Assembly (NCBI GenBank): GCA_037974665.1
Contig: CM075769.1
Location: 23,524,139 to 23,588,138 of the forward strand
Direction: 5' to 3'
Source of the DNA: Ehretia macrophylla
Taxonomy: Eukaryota > Streptophyta > Magnoliopsida > Boraginales > Ehretiaceae
Length of the DNA: 64,000 nt
The first letter of the stretch is position 1; the number at the start of each line of letters is the position of its first letter. The translations under genes were made by a program, and so were the position numbers. The notes under the pieces are model-generated. The model searched no databases. It saw nothing but the letters and a program-made list of their open reading frames with translations, and was not told the DNA's origin. This document shows, piece after piece, positions 11,200-22,057 of the stretch.

Positions 11200-14100
11200 A
11201 TAAAAATGAGGTTTATCATTTTTAATTTGAATTATGTAATTTTGATTGCACCTACAATGTAGTAAACTTCACTTGAATTGTAAGTTTTTCAAATAAAAAT
11301 AAACTTGGTCCGTATTTCATTAATGTACGTACTTTTATAAAGAAATCTCATTGGAAATTTATAGCCGTTTAAATCGAACTTATCATGTTCTCACTTAACA
11401 TTGCATTAATGTTAATAAACGTTCAATCTATGAGTCAAAAAACTCTCACATTATGTCTAAACTTCATAAACAAAAAAAATATAAAGATATTAACACGTTT
11501 TAATACGTTGTTCTACCTAATAACAAGTTAGAATATATATTATTAGTTGTCCGTAGCCCATCCCTAGTCCCTAGTTATGGATGGGCTACGGAATTCGACC
11601 CTTCCGTAGCCTTGGCTAGTGCTAGGCTATGGACTTCTTTCTTTCGTAGCCAATCTGTAGCCATTTGGCTACTGCTAGGCTACGGACTTTAACAAAAAAA
11701 CAAGGTTTATCACTTTTAATTTGAATTATGGAATTTTGATTGCACTTACAACGTAGTAAACTTCACTTGAGTTACAATTTTTTCAAATAAAAATAAACTT
11801 AGTCCGTATTTCAAACGTGCGTACTTTTATAGAAAAATCTCATAGGAAATCAATAGTTGTTTAAATTGAACTTATCATGTTTTCACTTAATATTGTGTTA
11901 ATGTTAATAAACATTCAATCTAGGAGTCGAAAAACTCCTACATTGTGTCTAAACTTCATAAATAAGAGAAATCTGAAGATATTAACACGTTTTTAATACG
12001 TTGTTCCTACCTATTAGTTGTTTGTAGCCCATTCGTAATCACAAGCTACAGATAGGCTACGGAATTCTTTTTTCCATAGCCCATCTGTAGCTATTTGGCT
12101 ATTGCTAGGCTAAAGACTTCAACAAAAAAACGTGGTTTATCACTTTTAAGTTGAATTATGGAATTTTAATTGCACCTACAATGTAGTAAACTTTACTTGA
12201 GTTGCAAGTTTTTCAAATAAAAATAAACTTGGTCCGTATTTTATTAACATGCGTATTTTTGTAGAGAAATCTCATAAGAAATCAATTGTCGTTTAAATTA
12301 AATTTATCATGTTTTCACTTAACATTGCATAAACGTTCAATCTAGGAGTCGAAAAACTCTCACATTGTGTCTAAACTTCATAAACAAGAGAAATATGATG
12401 ATATTAACATGTTTTAATACGTTGTTCCTACCTATTAACAAGTTAAAATACATATTATTAGTTGTTCGTAGCCCATTCGTAGTCCCTAGCTACGGATGAG
12501 CTACGGAATTCGACCTTTCCGTAATTGGCTACTACTAGGCTACGAAATTCAACAAAAAAATGAACTTTTTCACTTTTAATTTAAATTATGGAATTTTGAT
12601 TGCACCTACAGTGTAGTAAACTTCACTTGACTTGCAAGTTTTTCAAAGAAAAATAAACTTGGTCCGTATTTCATTAACGTGCGTACTTTTATAGAGAAAT
12701 CGGGTTAAAACCATTTTAATCCCTAAGGTTTGTCCTAAATACCTAATTGGTCCCTGAGGTGTGTAAAAAGCCCAATTTAGTCCCCATCGTTAGTTGTCTG
12801 TGGTTAGAATTAACCATTTAGAGGGTAGTAATGTCATTTTTCATTTAAAAAAAAAAAGCTGAAATGATTACCCATGGAATGGATAGGGGAGTGCCACGTC
12901 AGCACTCCTCTTTTTACCTAGAAAAGTGGGTAGGACTTGACTTTTTTTTTTTTGGGTCCTTATTCTAATATATATATATATATTCTAGGCAGACGTGAGT
13001 GCTTCTTCGCATTTATATCATTCCGACTAGTTTTTTTGCCTCTGAAATTGCTTAAAAAATTAAAAGGTTAGTAGGGTTTTTTCTTTAGTTTTTTTCCAAA
13101 CAATTTTAATAATAGTGTAGTATATTATGTTATGGTTTACAGTTTATTTTAGACATATTATGTTTGATTATGTTGTTTATAGCTTTGCATATATGATATT
13201 TTAGTGTTAGTTTTTTATAGTTGAAGGGAAAACGCTATCAGCTTAAAATATAAAATTGGGCCACCACAATCAGTTCTTGAACTTCTTCTAGAAAATTCAG
13301 ATTTTGGTATTAACTTGCGAAATAAATGAAAGCAAAGATTCTTTGTTCAAAGTATGTTTTATAATAGTGAATATGTTTATGAAGTGAAAGATATTAATAT
13401 TGGTAAGAACTTCCAATGTTACTGATCAAGAGATTTTGATTTTTGTTTTTTGTTTTTTTTGGCATGCATAATAGGTACCAGATGTGAAAATGAAAGAAGC
13501 AAAGGTTTGGGAGGCATATTATACAGCGTCCGTGGGAATTTTTTTTTTTTTTTTGGTTGGCCATGCATGGCAGACCAAAAGGTATGGCAGGTGAAATAGC
13601 CATTGGAAACCCAACAACTATTATTTTATTGTATTTTATTGTATTTTATTTTAACACATAAGCAAGAATTTAAAAGGCAGGGGCATGAGCTTCATTTTTC
13701 ACGGTCAATAGGTTGACCGTTAACATGGAACTAAAAGCAGGGACTAAATTGGGCTTTTTGCACACCTCAGGGACCAAGTTGGTCTTTAAGGCAAACCTCA
13801 GGGACTAAAATGGTTTTAACCCTAGAGAAATCTCATAAGAAATCAATAGTCATTTAAATCGAACTTATTATGTTTTCACTTAACATTGCGTTAATGTTAA
13901 TAAACGTTCAATCTAGGAGTCGAAAAACTCTCACATTCTGTCTAAACTTCATAAACAAGAAAATATGAAGATATTAACACGTTTTAATACGTTGTTCCTA
14001 CCTATTAACAAGTTAAAATACATATTATTAGTTGTCTGTAGCCCATCCGTAATCCCTAGCTACAGATGGGCTACGGAATTCAACAAAACAAAGAGGTTTA

Positions 14101-15410
14101 TCATTTTTAATTTAAAACATGGAATTTTGGTTGCACCTACAACGTAGTAAACTTCACTTGAGTTGCAAGTTTTTCAAAGAAAAATAAACTTGGTCCGTAT
14201 TTCATTAACGTACATACTTTTATAGAGAAATATCATAGGTATAAATAGTTGTTTACTTATCATGTTCTCACTTAACATTACGATAATGTTAATAAACGTT
14301 CAATCTAGGAGTCGAAAAATTCTCACATTTTGTCTAAACTTAATAAACATGAAAAATATGAAGATATTAATACATTTTAATATGTTGTTCCTACCTATTA
14401 ACAAGTTAAAATACATATTATTAGTTGTCCGTAGCCCATCCGTAGTCCTTAGCTACGAATGGGCGGCAGAATTCGACCCTTCCGTAGCCTATCCATAGCC
14501 ATTTGGCCACCGCTAGGCTACGGACTTTAAAAAAAATGAGGTTTATCAGTTTTAATTTGAATTATGGAATTTTGATTATACCTACAATGTAGTAAACTTT
14601 AATTGAGTTGCAAGTTTTTCAAATAAAAATAAACTTGGTCTGTATTTCATTAACGTGTGTACTTTTATAGAGAAATCTCATAGGAAATCAATAGTCGTTT
14701 AAATCGAACTTATCATGTTCTCACTTAACATTGCGTTAATGTTAATAAACGTTCAATCTAGGGGTCCAAAAACTCTCACATTGTGTCTAAACTTCATAAA
14801 CAAGAAAATTATAAAGATATTAACACGTTTTAATACGTTGTTTCTACCTATTAACAAGTTAGAATTCATACTATTAGTATTTCGCAGCCCATCCATAGCC
14901 AATTACTACGAATGGGCTATGAACTTCTTTTTTCCGTAGCCCATCCGTAGCCCATCCATAGCCAATTGCTACGGATAGGCTTCGGACTTTCACAAAAAAA
15001 ATGAGGATTATCAATTTTAAATTAAATTATGGAATTTTGACTGCACCTACAACGTAGTAAACTTCATTTGAGTTGCAAGTTTTTAAAATAAAAATAAATT
15101 TGGTCTGTATTTCATTAGCGTGCGTACTTTTATAGAGAAATCTCATAGGAAATCAATAGTCGTTTAAATCGAACTTATCATGTCCTCATTTAACATTGTA
15201 TTAATGTTAATAAACGCTCAATTTACGGGTCTAAAAACTCTTACATTGTGTCGAAACTTCATAAATAAGAAAAATATGAAGATATTAACACTTTTTAATA
15301 CGTTGTTTCTACCTATTAATAAGTTAGAATACATACTATTAATGGTCCATAGCCCATCCATAGCCAATGGCCACGGATGAACTACGGACGAGCTATAGGC
15401 TATGAATGGG
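11200..15410. repeat. Tandem 400-490 bp units inside CACTA copy A (7 units)
   Basis: Each unit contains the landmark TTGCACCTACAACGTAGTAAA; it or a close variant starts near 11,247, 11,741, 12,171, 12,601, 14,131, 14,576 and 15,042. A conserved AT-rich stretch with AACGTTCAATCTAGGAGTCG follows. Each unit ends in an inverted pair of GTAGCCCATCCGTAG motifs around a short TCCCTAG-like loop. The MULE-like element interrupts the fourth unit. Short open frames such as those starting MFSLNI recur because the units recur; I regard them as non-coding. Confidence 0.88.
12702..13822. mobile_element. MULE-like non-autonomous element, copy A
   Basis: The terminal inverted repeats are about 90 bp, with outer ends GGGTTAAAACC and GGTTTTAACCC. 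They include TCCCTGAGGT and CCCAATTTAG blocks seen inverted at 13,735-13,822. The target duplication TAGAGAAATC lies at 12,692-12,701 and 13,823-13,832, and the split flanks rejoin into a normal tandem unit. The long TIR and 10-bp duplication point to a Mutator-like class. There is no transposase ORF; the interior is AT-rich with homopolymer runs. Confidence 0.82.
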
Positions 15411-15684
15411 CTATGGACTTTTATGTATCTGCAACAGCCAATCTGTAGCCGAATAATAAAACAAGAAAAAAAATGAAATATGTTTGAAAGGTATATATAA
15501 CAAATTATATACAAACTTAAGTTAAATTAAACTAAACCCATCATGTATATAATAAAGTACATATAAATATTTTTTTAAAAAAATAACTAAATAAAATAAG
15601 CCTATAAATATTGCAAAAAAATAAATTTGGGATGTTTGAGAAAGGATAATTTTTTTAAAAAAAAAAAAAAAATCAATCTTCGCC

Positions 15685-15723
15685 CGCCGGAGGGCTTACC
15701 GGAAAGACCCCGGCCCTCCGGCG
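15685..15723. other. GC-rich hairpin in CACTA, copy A
   Basis: Arms CGCCGGAGGGC (15,685-15,695) and GCCCTCCGGCG (15,713-15,723) pair perfectly around a 17-base loop, in otherwise A/T-homopolymer DNA. Block B has the same hairpin with one pair changed on both arms. Confidence 0.75.
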
Positions 15724-15907
15724 AAATTTTTATTTTTTATTTTTTTTTAATTTTTTGTGGCTACGCAAACCTGTAGTCATTCCGTCGCCCTCGTTTATTT
15801 TTTCACCTACAACTAAGAAATGTTTTTTAAGTTTTTTCATTTCCCTCTACTTTTTTTTCCCTCTTTTCTCTTTCTTTAGGAAATTTTCTTTCTTTTCTCT
15901 CTCTCTA

Positions 15908-16060
15908 AGGCACTACCACCAACCACCACCACCACCATGGCCATCATCACCACTACAAAAGGCACCATTACTACCACCAACCACTACCAAGGGCACCACT
16001 AATACCACCAACACCACCAAGGGTACCACCACTACCACCAAGGGCACCATCACCATGACC
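15908..16060. repeat. ACC-rich tract 1 in CACTA copy A
   Basis: Degenerate repeats of CACCACCAAGGGCACC type follow a pyrimidine-rich leader and are followed by CTATAGGTAAATAG, which resembles an exon end and splice donor. The frame reading Pro/Thr here differs in block B because of indels, so protein coding is not supported. Similar tracts recur at 17,375-17,660, so this part looks internally duplicated. Confidence 0.6.
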
Positions 16061-16329
16061 ACCATCTCATTCTCTCTTTTCTATAGGTAAATAGTTTAGG
16101 GTTTATATTTTTCCTCTTTTTTGTCTACTATACACATATGTATATATATGTGTGTGTATATATATATGTATGTGTGTATGAATTTTAAATTTTTATTTGT
16201 TCAATCTATAGTTTTTGTACTTTATTTTATGTTTATTTCTAATTTTATTTAGTGATATTTGACATAAATATTTGGTATTATATTTGGCATAAATATTGTA
16301 TGAATTAAAAATGTTGTATTGTAGTCATA

Positions 16330-17374
16330 TTTGATTGTGCAATATGAACTGTTATTTGGTAGTGCAATATACTACTTAAATATTTTGGGTCTTTCGTGTT
16401 AAATTGGGCTATGAATTCACATGTTAGGTTGTTTATTATGAAGTAAATGTGAAATACATGTGTAGAATGTTGTTGAAAGTTAGAGACTTTATGTGGGTGT
16501 TATTGTTTGATATAGTTGTATAATATGTTGAATATATGTTTGATAAAATGCTTGAGTGAGTGTTTTTAGCCTACATACATTGCATACAACATATATACAT
16601 GATACATGCTTGCAAAATAAGGCCTAAAGTTGGAATCTTGTAAATTTCCTTGGATTTCAAAAGGAAATGTGACTTGTTTATGTTCTTAGTTATTTAGATT
16701 GCTAAAAATGATTACCAAGTGTACTTAATGGTGTTCTCGTGCAAGTTAATTGCTAACAGAAAATGGGTAAAATGTGTGTGAATGCTATAAGTGGTAGCCT
16801 ACTTTGCTATGACTAGATTTGTGAAACGATTGAATTATTGGTTGTGAATTCTTTATGAGTTATATTGAATTAAATGATTGGATTATGATGTTTTGCAAGT
16901 TTTATAGTTCATTTTGCAACAAAGTTCAATTATGCATATGTTAGATCATAGCTTTTGACTTATGGAAATCAAAGAGTTTAGTTGCAAGTTTATGAATCAC
17001 TTTGGAAATGTAACTAAAGCATACTTAGCTTGTCTTTTAACTTAGAAAGTCTTTGTTTTATGGATAGTAATTCATCTTGAGAACTTGTGACTAAAGACAG
17101 GTCTAGCTAATACTGTGAGACTTAGAAGCTTTCTACTACATGAACTTTAAATTACTTGGACTTGTAAATGTTGCTAGGCTTATATAGACCTATTATGAAA
17201 AAATGTTGTGTTTAGCATGCTATGCATAAGCAAAGCTTCAAGAAGGTGTTCTTGTTGTTGGCATTGAGTATAACTGTACAAGTGTTGAAATGCCCGTAAT
17301 TAAGGGGAGACTCTGTCCGATTATTGTCGCGTTCGGACTTGACTTCTAAGAAAGGGTTGGGTCGGGGCATGACA
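16330..17374 (+). mobile_element. LTR-like insertion inside CACTA copy A (5' edge unresolved)
   Basis: The right part resembles the ends of the other chromovirus LTRs here: GGGGAGACTCTGTCCG (17,303), then GGGTTGGGTCGGGGCATGACA ending at 17,374. It separates two similar ACC-rich and CTATAGG(T/C)AAATAG stretches. The 5' edge is not clear by eye; 16,330 is a guess. Block B carries it too (to 40,651), so the insertion predates the A/B duplication. Confidence 0.5.
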
Positions 17375-17660
17375 CCATCAACACCAAGGACACCACCAAG
17401 GGCATCACTAACACCATCAAAGGTAGTACAATATACTAGTTTATATTTGTGTGTGTGTATATATATATAATCTATATTTTATTTGTAATTTATTGGTTTT
17501 TTCATTTATTTATTTAATTTTTATTCGTCATCACTACCAAGGGCACCACCAAAGATATCACCAAGAGTACTACCCCTATCACCACTATCAAGGGCATCAT
17601 CAGCACTACCAATGGCATCATCACCACCACCAAGAGTACTACCATCATATTCATATCTCT
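17375..17660. repeat. ACC-rich tract 2 in CACTA copy A
   Basis: The continuation after the LTR-like insertion: further CACCACCAAGGGCATCAC repeats, with CTATCTATAGGCAAATAG at the end. It is read here as non-coding. In the frame at 17,451 it gives a His/Gln/Tyr-rich string with no recognisable domain. Confidence 0.55.
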
Positions 17661-18625
17661 ATCTATAGGCAAATAGTTTAGAGTTGAATATGTACCATGC
17701 TTATAGTTCAATATGTATATATGTTAATGTTGATAATATGTATATATTAATTTTGATGTAGCGAATATGAAATGTTATTTGATTAGTGGTGCTATTCTTT
17801 TGTTATATGTGAAAATAATGAAATCATGTGCTAATTTAGAGTTGAAATAATAGAGTTGTGCTAATTGAGAATTGAAATAACAGAGTCATGCTAATTTAGA
17901 ATTGAAATAATGGAATCACGTGCTTAAGTGGAATTCTTTTGTTAAGTGATTTAGGATTGGCTTTGTTGAGATTTAAAGAAAAATTGGAGAATGATTTATT
18001 CGGGTCTTTATCAAATTGGAAGGATGATGTTGGATAAGATAATCCTTATTCATATGGAGTTGAGTGTTGTGGTATTGCAAGTACTATGTCCCTGTGTTTT
18101 CAAGCTTTTCTAAATGCATACTCGGTGAAGGGAACGTGACTGGACATTTTTCTTATATGTTTGACGATAGAATTACCCCTGTTAAGGACTGTGGAGATCT
18201 GGCTTACAATGGTTCAAAATGTGGTATAATTTCTCTTTTCTATATGAATGCATCAATTTTCTCCAACTTGTATCCCCTTTTATGCAAATGGCATTGGTGA
18301 TACGAATAATTATATATTAGAAGGGTAGATAATAAGGTAATTTCATACAAATGACACTTCCATACGCAAAATATTACTTAGGAGTTCAATTACATTTCTT
18401 GCTAAAAACCTTGGACTGATTCCAAGTTTCTTATTAACTATTTTCTCTTCTAACTCATGAGCTTTTGGTGTCTTTTTAATACTATTTCACTGGTTAGATT
18501 CTGTCGGGAGAAGAAATTTGGCAAATATATATATATATATGAGGAATTTAATAAATTAAACTACTCTAAATATCTTCAAGCAATATTTGTGTGTTATTTA
18601 TGCATATTTATTTGTGGTGTAATAG

Positions 18626-18712
18626 GAGATGACTTTAGAAGAGCTTGACATAGTACAGAAAGAGAAAAGGAAAGCTTTGCAGGCATTAAAATCATATAAG
18701 CGAGATCATTAG
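18626..18712 (+). pseudogene. Captured HABP4/PAI-RBP1 (RGGA-like) exon fragment, copy A
   Basis: After a splice-acceptor-like GTGTAATAG, the frame GAG-ATG-ACT reads EMTLEELDIVQKEKRKALQA followed by LKS, then stops at TAG (18,710). The M-T-L-E-E ... E-K-R-K-A-L-Q-A-L-K pattern is a conserved stretch of the plant hyaluronan/mRNA-binding (HABP4_PAI-RBP1) family, typified by Arabidopsis RGGA. About 28 codons survive. It sits near the right end of the CACTA, upstream of the subterminal repeats, and is most simply a host-gene fragment picked up by the transposon. The copy in block B is closer to the family consensus. No function is expected. Confidence 0.7.
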
Positions 18713-19430
18713 AAGACAATAGTAGATCATTTTGGCTTTTTTGTAAATTAATATTATTTTTGTATTAGTTTTTTTTTTGTAAATATTATAAATCTATTGT
18801 AAATATTAAAATTTTTTTAAATAATAATTTGTAATTTTAATTTTTTGTGTTAATATAATTTTTTTTAAAATTAAATAATTAATTAGCAACAGAATAGCTA
18901 CGGCAATGTGCCGACAAAAGGCTACGGATATTTGGCAACAATTGGCTACCACACCAATCCGTAGCCATGGGCGATGATCGATTTATGATCGAAACGGCTT
19001 CGGCTTTGCTATGGACGTTAATAATTAATAAAAAAAATAAAAAATTTAGTTGGCTACAGATGGGCTACGGATTGGCTACCGAATGGGTGGCTACCGAAAT
19101 TCTACGGATATTAATCCGTAGCCATAGACGACGACCGATTTACAACCAAAACGACTACGGATTTGCTACGGACGTTAATAATTGATAAAAAAAATTCAAA
19201 ATTTTAGTTGGCTACGGATGGGTTACGACTATTTTGCTACGGAAGTTATAAAAAATAAATGCAAATTAATTTCCAAAATTGACTACGGATAGGCTACGGA
19301 ATATCAATTTGGCTATGAGTCTTTTTACTATAGACGGGATTTTGTAGCCTAGCGGTCGCCCGTCCCACTTTGGCTACTGCTAGGCTACGAATTTTGGTCG
19401 TCGCCTCAGCCTATTCTTCTTGTAGTGTTA

Positions 19431-19710
19431 AAAACTCCTCATTAATGCTTTATTGTGTGTAAGTCTCTAGATTCATCGTCGTATAGCAATGAGAGAAAAT
19501 TAAACACCTTTTAATTTATTTTGAGAATGTCTCCAGCATTCTCGAAATACCCTTACGTTCTAGGTTGACGTCTAGCAACATGCCCAAACAATTTATACGG
19601 TAATAAAGTCCAATTCTTGTGAATCTATTTATTGTCGCAAATTAACATGCAATCCAATCCTTCCATTAATATATCCCGATCGAATGAGGACGATGAAATG
19701 ATTAAGTCCA
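19431..19710. repeat. H repeat, copy A right of CACTA
   Basis: It resumes the H repeat after the CACTA target duplication (GCTTTATTGTGTGTAAG at 19,450; ATGCAATCCAATCCTTCCATT at 19,650). It runs to the solo-LTR insertion point at GTCCA (19,706-19,710). Confidence 0.7.
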
Positions 19711-20641
19711 TGATGTGATGATATTTGTACCACTGCATTTGCCTACAATTGCATCTTAACTTATAGAATAAATACAATACTTAATACACTTTTGATGCAA
19801 TGTAGGTTGATCCTTAAAACTGAAGAAATCGGTCTCAAAAGGACTAATTTGTAAGTCAAGAAGTGAAGAACGTGGAAACCCAAGCATCGGTGGAAGAATG
19901 AAGCTCACAAAGTTAGAATTTGGCCAAAACTAGCGCGTGATCAGACTTGGAACGTTGAAAATATCACAAAAACGCTTCAGTCAAAGTCAAAATTGGAAAA
20001 AGTCAAAATTGCAGAAAGGCGCTCGAGCGTGCCATCAACAGTGCTCGAGCGCCCCTCAGAAATTCTCGCACTCGAACGCGCTTGCTGGAGGCTTCCACAC
20101 GTACAGATTGGTCTACGTGGACCGCCAAATGCCTCTGATTGGTCCACATGGATGCCAAGTGGAATGATTTAATTGGACCGCACCAGACGCGCGCTCGAGC
20201 GCCCTGCACAGTATGTTCTACAATGTTCCGAAAAGGCCACGCAGCGTACTCCCATTCGATGAAAGGAGGCGAGCTCGAGCGCTCATGCTCGGCGTTCGAG
20301 CGTGCCTCTATTTTCTGGCCCTATAAATACCCCCTAACCCCAACCGAAAATGATATAGAAAATTAATTTAGGATTTTATTTTAATTGTTTTTAATTGCTT
20401 TTTTTAGTGTTAGTTTAGTTTAAATATGGTAGTATAAATAGTTAGTAGTTGGGGAAAAATACGGCAGAGGTAATACCCGAATTTCTGAGGCATAGGAAAA
20501 TGAGGAAATCTCGTAGCTGTGCTCGGGACTCCGACCTCGGACCTCGACTTTATTTATGGGAGAGCATCTCTTTAATTTGTTTTATATTTGAATGTCATTA
20601 TAATGCCTGTGTTTATTCGGGATTTTGATTATATATTAATG
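19711..20641 (+). mobile_element. Truncated copy of the S3 solo LTR (first ~930 bp)
   Basis: It starts TGATGTGATGATATTTG just after GTCCA and aligns with 43,048-43,992 of block B. It contains CGCTCGAGCG-type motifs near 20,019, 20,043, 20,191 and 20,273 and a TATA box at 20,322. It is cut at TTAATG, where the G2 LTR begins, so the last ~740 bp present in B are missing. Confidence 0.85.
20322..20329 (+). promoter_or_regulatory. TATA box of the S3 LTR, copy A
   Basis: TATAAATA in the context GGCCCTATAAATACCCCC lies downstream of the CTCGAGCG motif cluster. It is conserved in block B at 43,679-43,686. An LTR transcript would be expected to start about 30 bases further on. Confidence 0.65.
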
Positions 20642-20710
20642 CACAGTGAAAATGCGCAAATAGTGGATGCAACAGTTAAAAAGTGTACGGTGAAGTTCTT
20701 GGGCATCACA
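20637..20710 (-). mobile_element. G2 3' LTR remnant (first 74 bp)
   Basis: The reverse complement begins TGTGATGCCCAAGAAC right after the PPT. It matches the start of the G2 5' LTR (28,205 downward) as far as GCGCATTTTCACTGTGCATTA. It then switches to block A, with TAATG (20,637-20,641) common to both sides. Confidence 0.9.
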
Positions 20711-20723
20711 CCCTCTCCTTCTT
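20711..20723 (-). other. G2 polypurine tract
   Basis: The reverse complement AAGAAGGAGAGGG directly precedes the LTR start TGTGATGCCC, the expected position for a plus-strand primer. Confidence 0.88.
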
Positions 20724-20744
20724 AAACTAATTGCACCCACACAA

Positions 20745-21990
20745 TTCTTACATGATTCGGCGAACAACTCTGGATAGCGATCTCACATCTGATCATCTCT
20801 TTCCCATGTGGTATCCTGTAACCTGTGATGATCCCACAGAATCTTAACCATCATAATGCTTTTAGTTCTCAATTCTCGAACCTTTTGGTCTACAATCCGG
20901 AGATGTTTTTCTGCATAAGTCAAAGTCTCACTGGTCTCTAGAGGCTCTGGCTCAAGAATATGAAAAGGATCTGGCTAATACTTCCGAAGCATAGAAACAT
21001 GGAACACATCATGAATTCTGCCTAAACTAGGAGGTAAAGCTAATTTGTAAGCCAATGCACCAACTTTCTCTGTGATTTCAAACGGTCCCACAAATCTCGG
21101 ACTGAGTTTACCTACTTTATCATGCCGAATCAAACCTTTCTGAGGAGAGATTTTCATAAATACTCGATCACCCAAGGCAAACTCCAGATCTCGATGGCGT
21201 CTATCTACATAACTCTTTTACCGACTCTGTGCTGTAAACATTCTCTTTTTGATAAGCTATATATTATCAATCATTCTGTTCATCTCTGGCAATAGAGTAG
21301 GGTCAATATTCTTCATCTCACCAACCTCATTCCAATAAAGATGAGATCTGCACTTACGCCCATAAAGTGCCTCATACGACGCCATACCAATAGTAGCTTG
21401 ATAACTATTGTTATAGGTGAACTCTGCAAGCAGCAAATACCTTTCCCAACTCTTACCGAAGTCCATAATACAAGCCCGCAACATATCCTTGAGTATTAGG
21501 ATAGTTCTCTCAGATTGACCGTCCGTTTGAAGGTGATAAGAAGTACTGAAGCTCAACATTGTGCCCAAATCTTTTTGAATCTTCTGCCAGAACTGAGATG
21601 TGAATATGAGATCTCTGTTCGACACAATACTCTTTGGAATCCCATGAAGTTTGACAATATTCTCAACATATAATTCAGCTAGCTTGTTAAGAGAATCTAT
21701 TTTCTTTGTGGCAATAAAGTTAGAAGTTTTGGTCAGTCTATCAACAACAACCCAAACTAAATCATTACCCTTTGAAGATCTCGCCAAGTCTGACACGAAA
21801 TCCATAGTAATATGATCCTATTTCCAGTCGGGAATAGCCAAAGGCTGCAACAACCCTGCAAGTCTCTGATGCTCAGCTTTAACTTTTTGACATGTAAGAC
21901 ATTTGGAAACATAGTTAGCAATCTCTCTCTTCATGTTGTTCCACCAGAAGTTCTGTTTCAAATCTCTATACATTTTTGTACTACCTGGAT
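20745..21990 (-). pseudogene. G2 integrase and chromodomain (broken)
   Basis: The minus-strand integrase core reads MDFVSDLARSSKGND (21,805 downward), SNRDLIFTSQFW and TDGQSERTILILKDMLRAC, giving the D, D, E residues. The zinc-binding CQKVK-type region lies just upstream (about 21,990-21,830). A stop separates the core (end 21,257) from the [12 protein letters not shown] segment (21,175-20,975). A TAG at about 20,973 interrupts the run into the chromodomain-like end (MVKILWDHH, TTWERDDQM, near 20,850-20,780), which has a further TGA. It has the same domain order as G1, but is non-functional. Confidence 0.9.
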
Positions 21991-22057
21991 GAATAGTATA
22001 TCTAGAACTGTGTGCATCGGCAAGTATTTCTTTCTTTAAAGCTGGCTCATTCGAAAA

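Larger units (their letters stand above)
10661..19427. mobile_element. CACTA transposon copy A (non-autonomous, 8767 bp)
   Basis: The left end CAGTACAAGAAAAC (one base off CACTAC) and right end TTCTTCTTGTAGTG are inverted. The target duplication TTA lies at 10,658-10,660 and 19,428-19,430. Both subterminal parts are packed with GGCTACGGATGGGCTACGG-type motifs in both orientations, the kind of site CACTA transposase accessory proteins bind. No transposase (TNPD-like) ORF is present, so it would need a helper. It carries tandem units, a MULE-like insertion, an LTR and a captured exon, described separately. Confidence 0.9.
8707..20641 (+). repeat. Block A: 12-kb segment duplicated at 31,950-43,990
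   Basis: The whole segment aligns collinearly with block B, from GAGAGTGAATAG (8707 / 31,950) to GATTATATATTAATG (20,627-20,641 / 43,978-43,992). The offset is about 23.2 kb, with only small indels. Homology runs through CACTA, the nested MULE-like element, H repeats and the start of a solo LTR, so this is one duplicated block. It is not two independent insertions of one element. Both ends abut LTR pieces of the G0/G2 family. Confidence 0.9.

Noticed and set aside
14262-15380. Recurrent short open frames starting MFSLNI or MSSFNI inside CACTA
   Set aside because: They recur only because the 400-490-bp units recur; stops and lengths vary and no domain is visible.
15755-16090. Pro/Thr-rich open frame in CACTA copy A, with a Pro-rich counterpart at 39,037-39,327
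   Set aside because: Frames diverge between copies through indels in the ACC repeats; it fits repeat expansion better than a protein.
10661-19427. CACTA as an autonomous element
   Set aside because: No TNPD- or TNPA-like coding region could be found in either copy.
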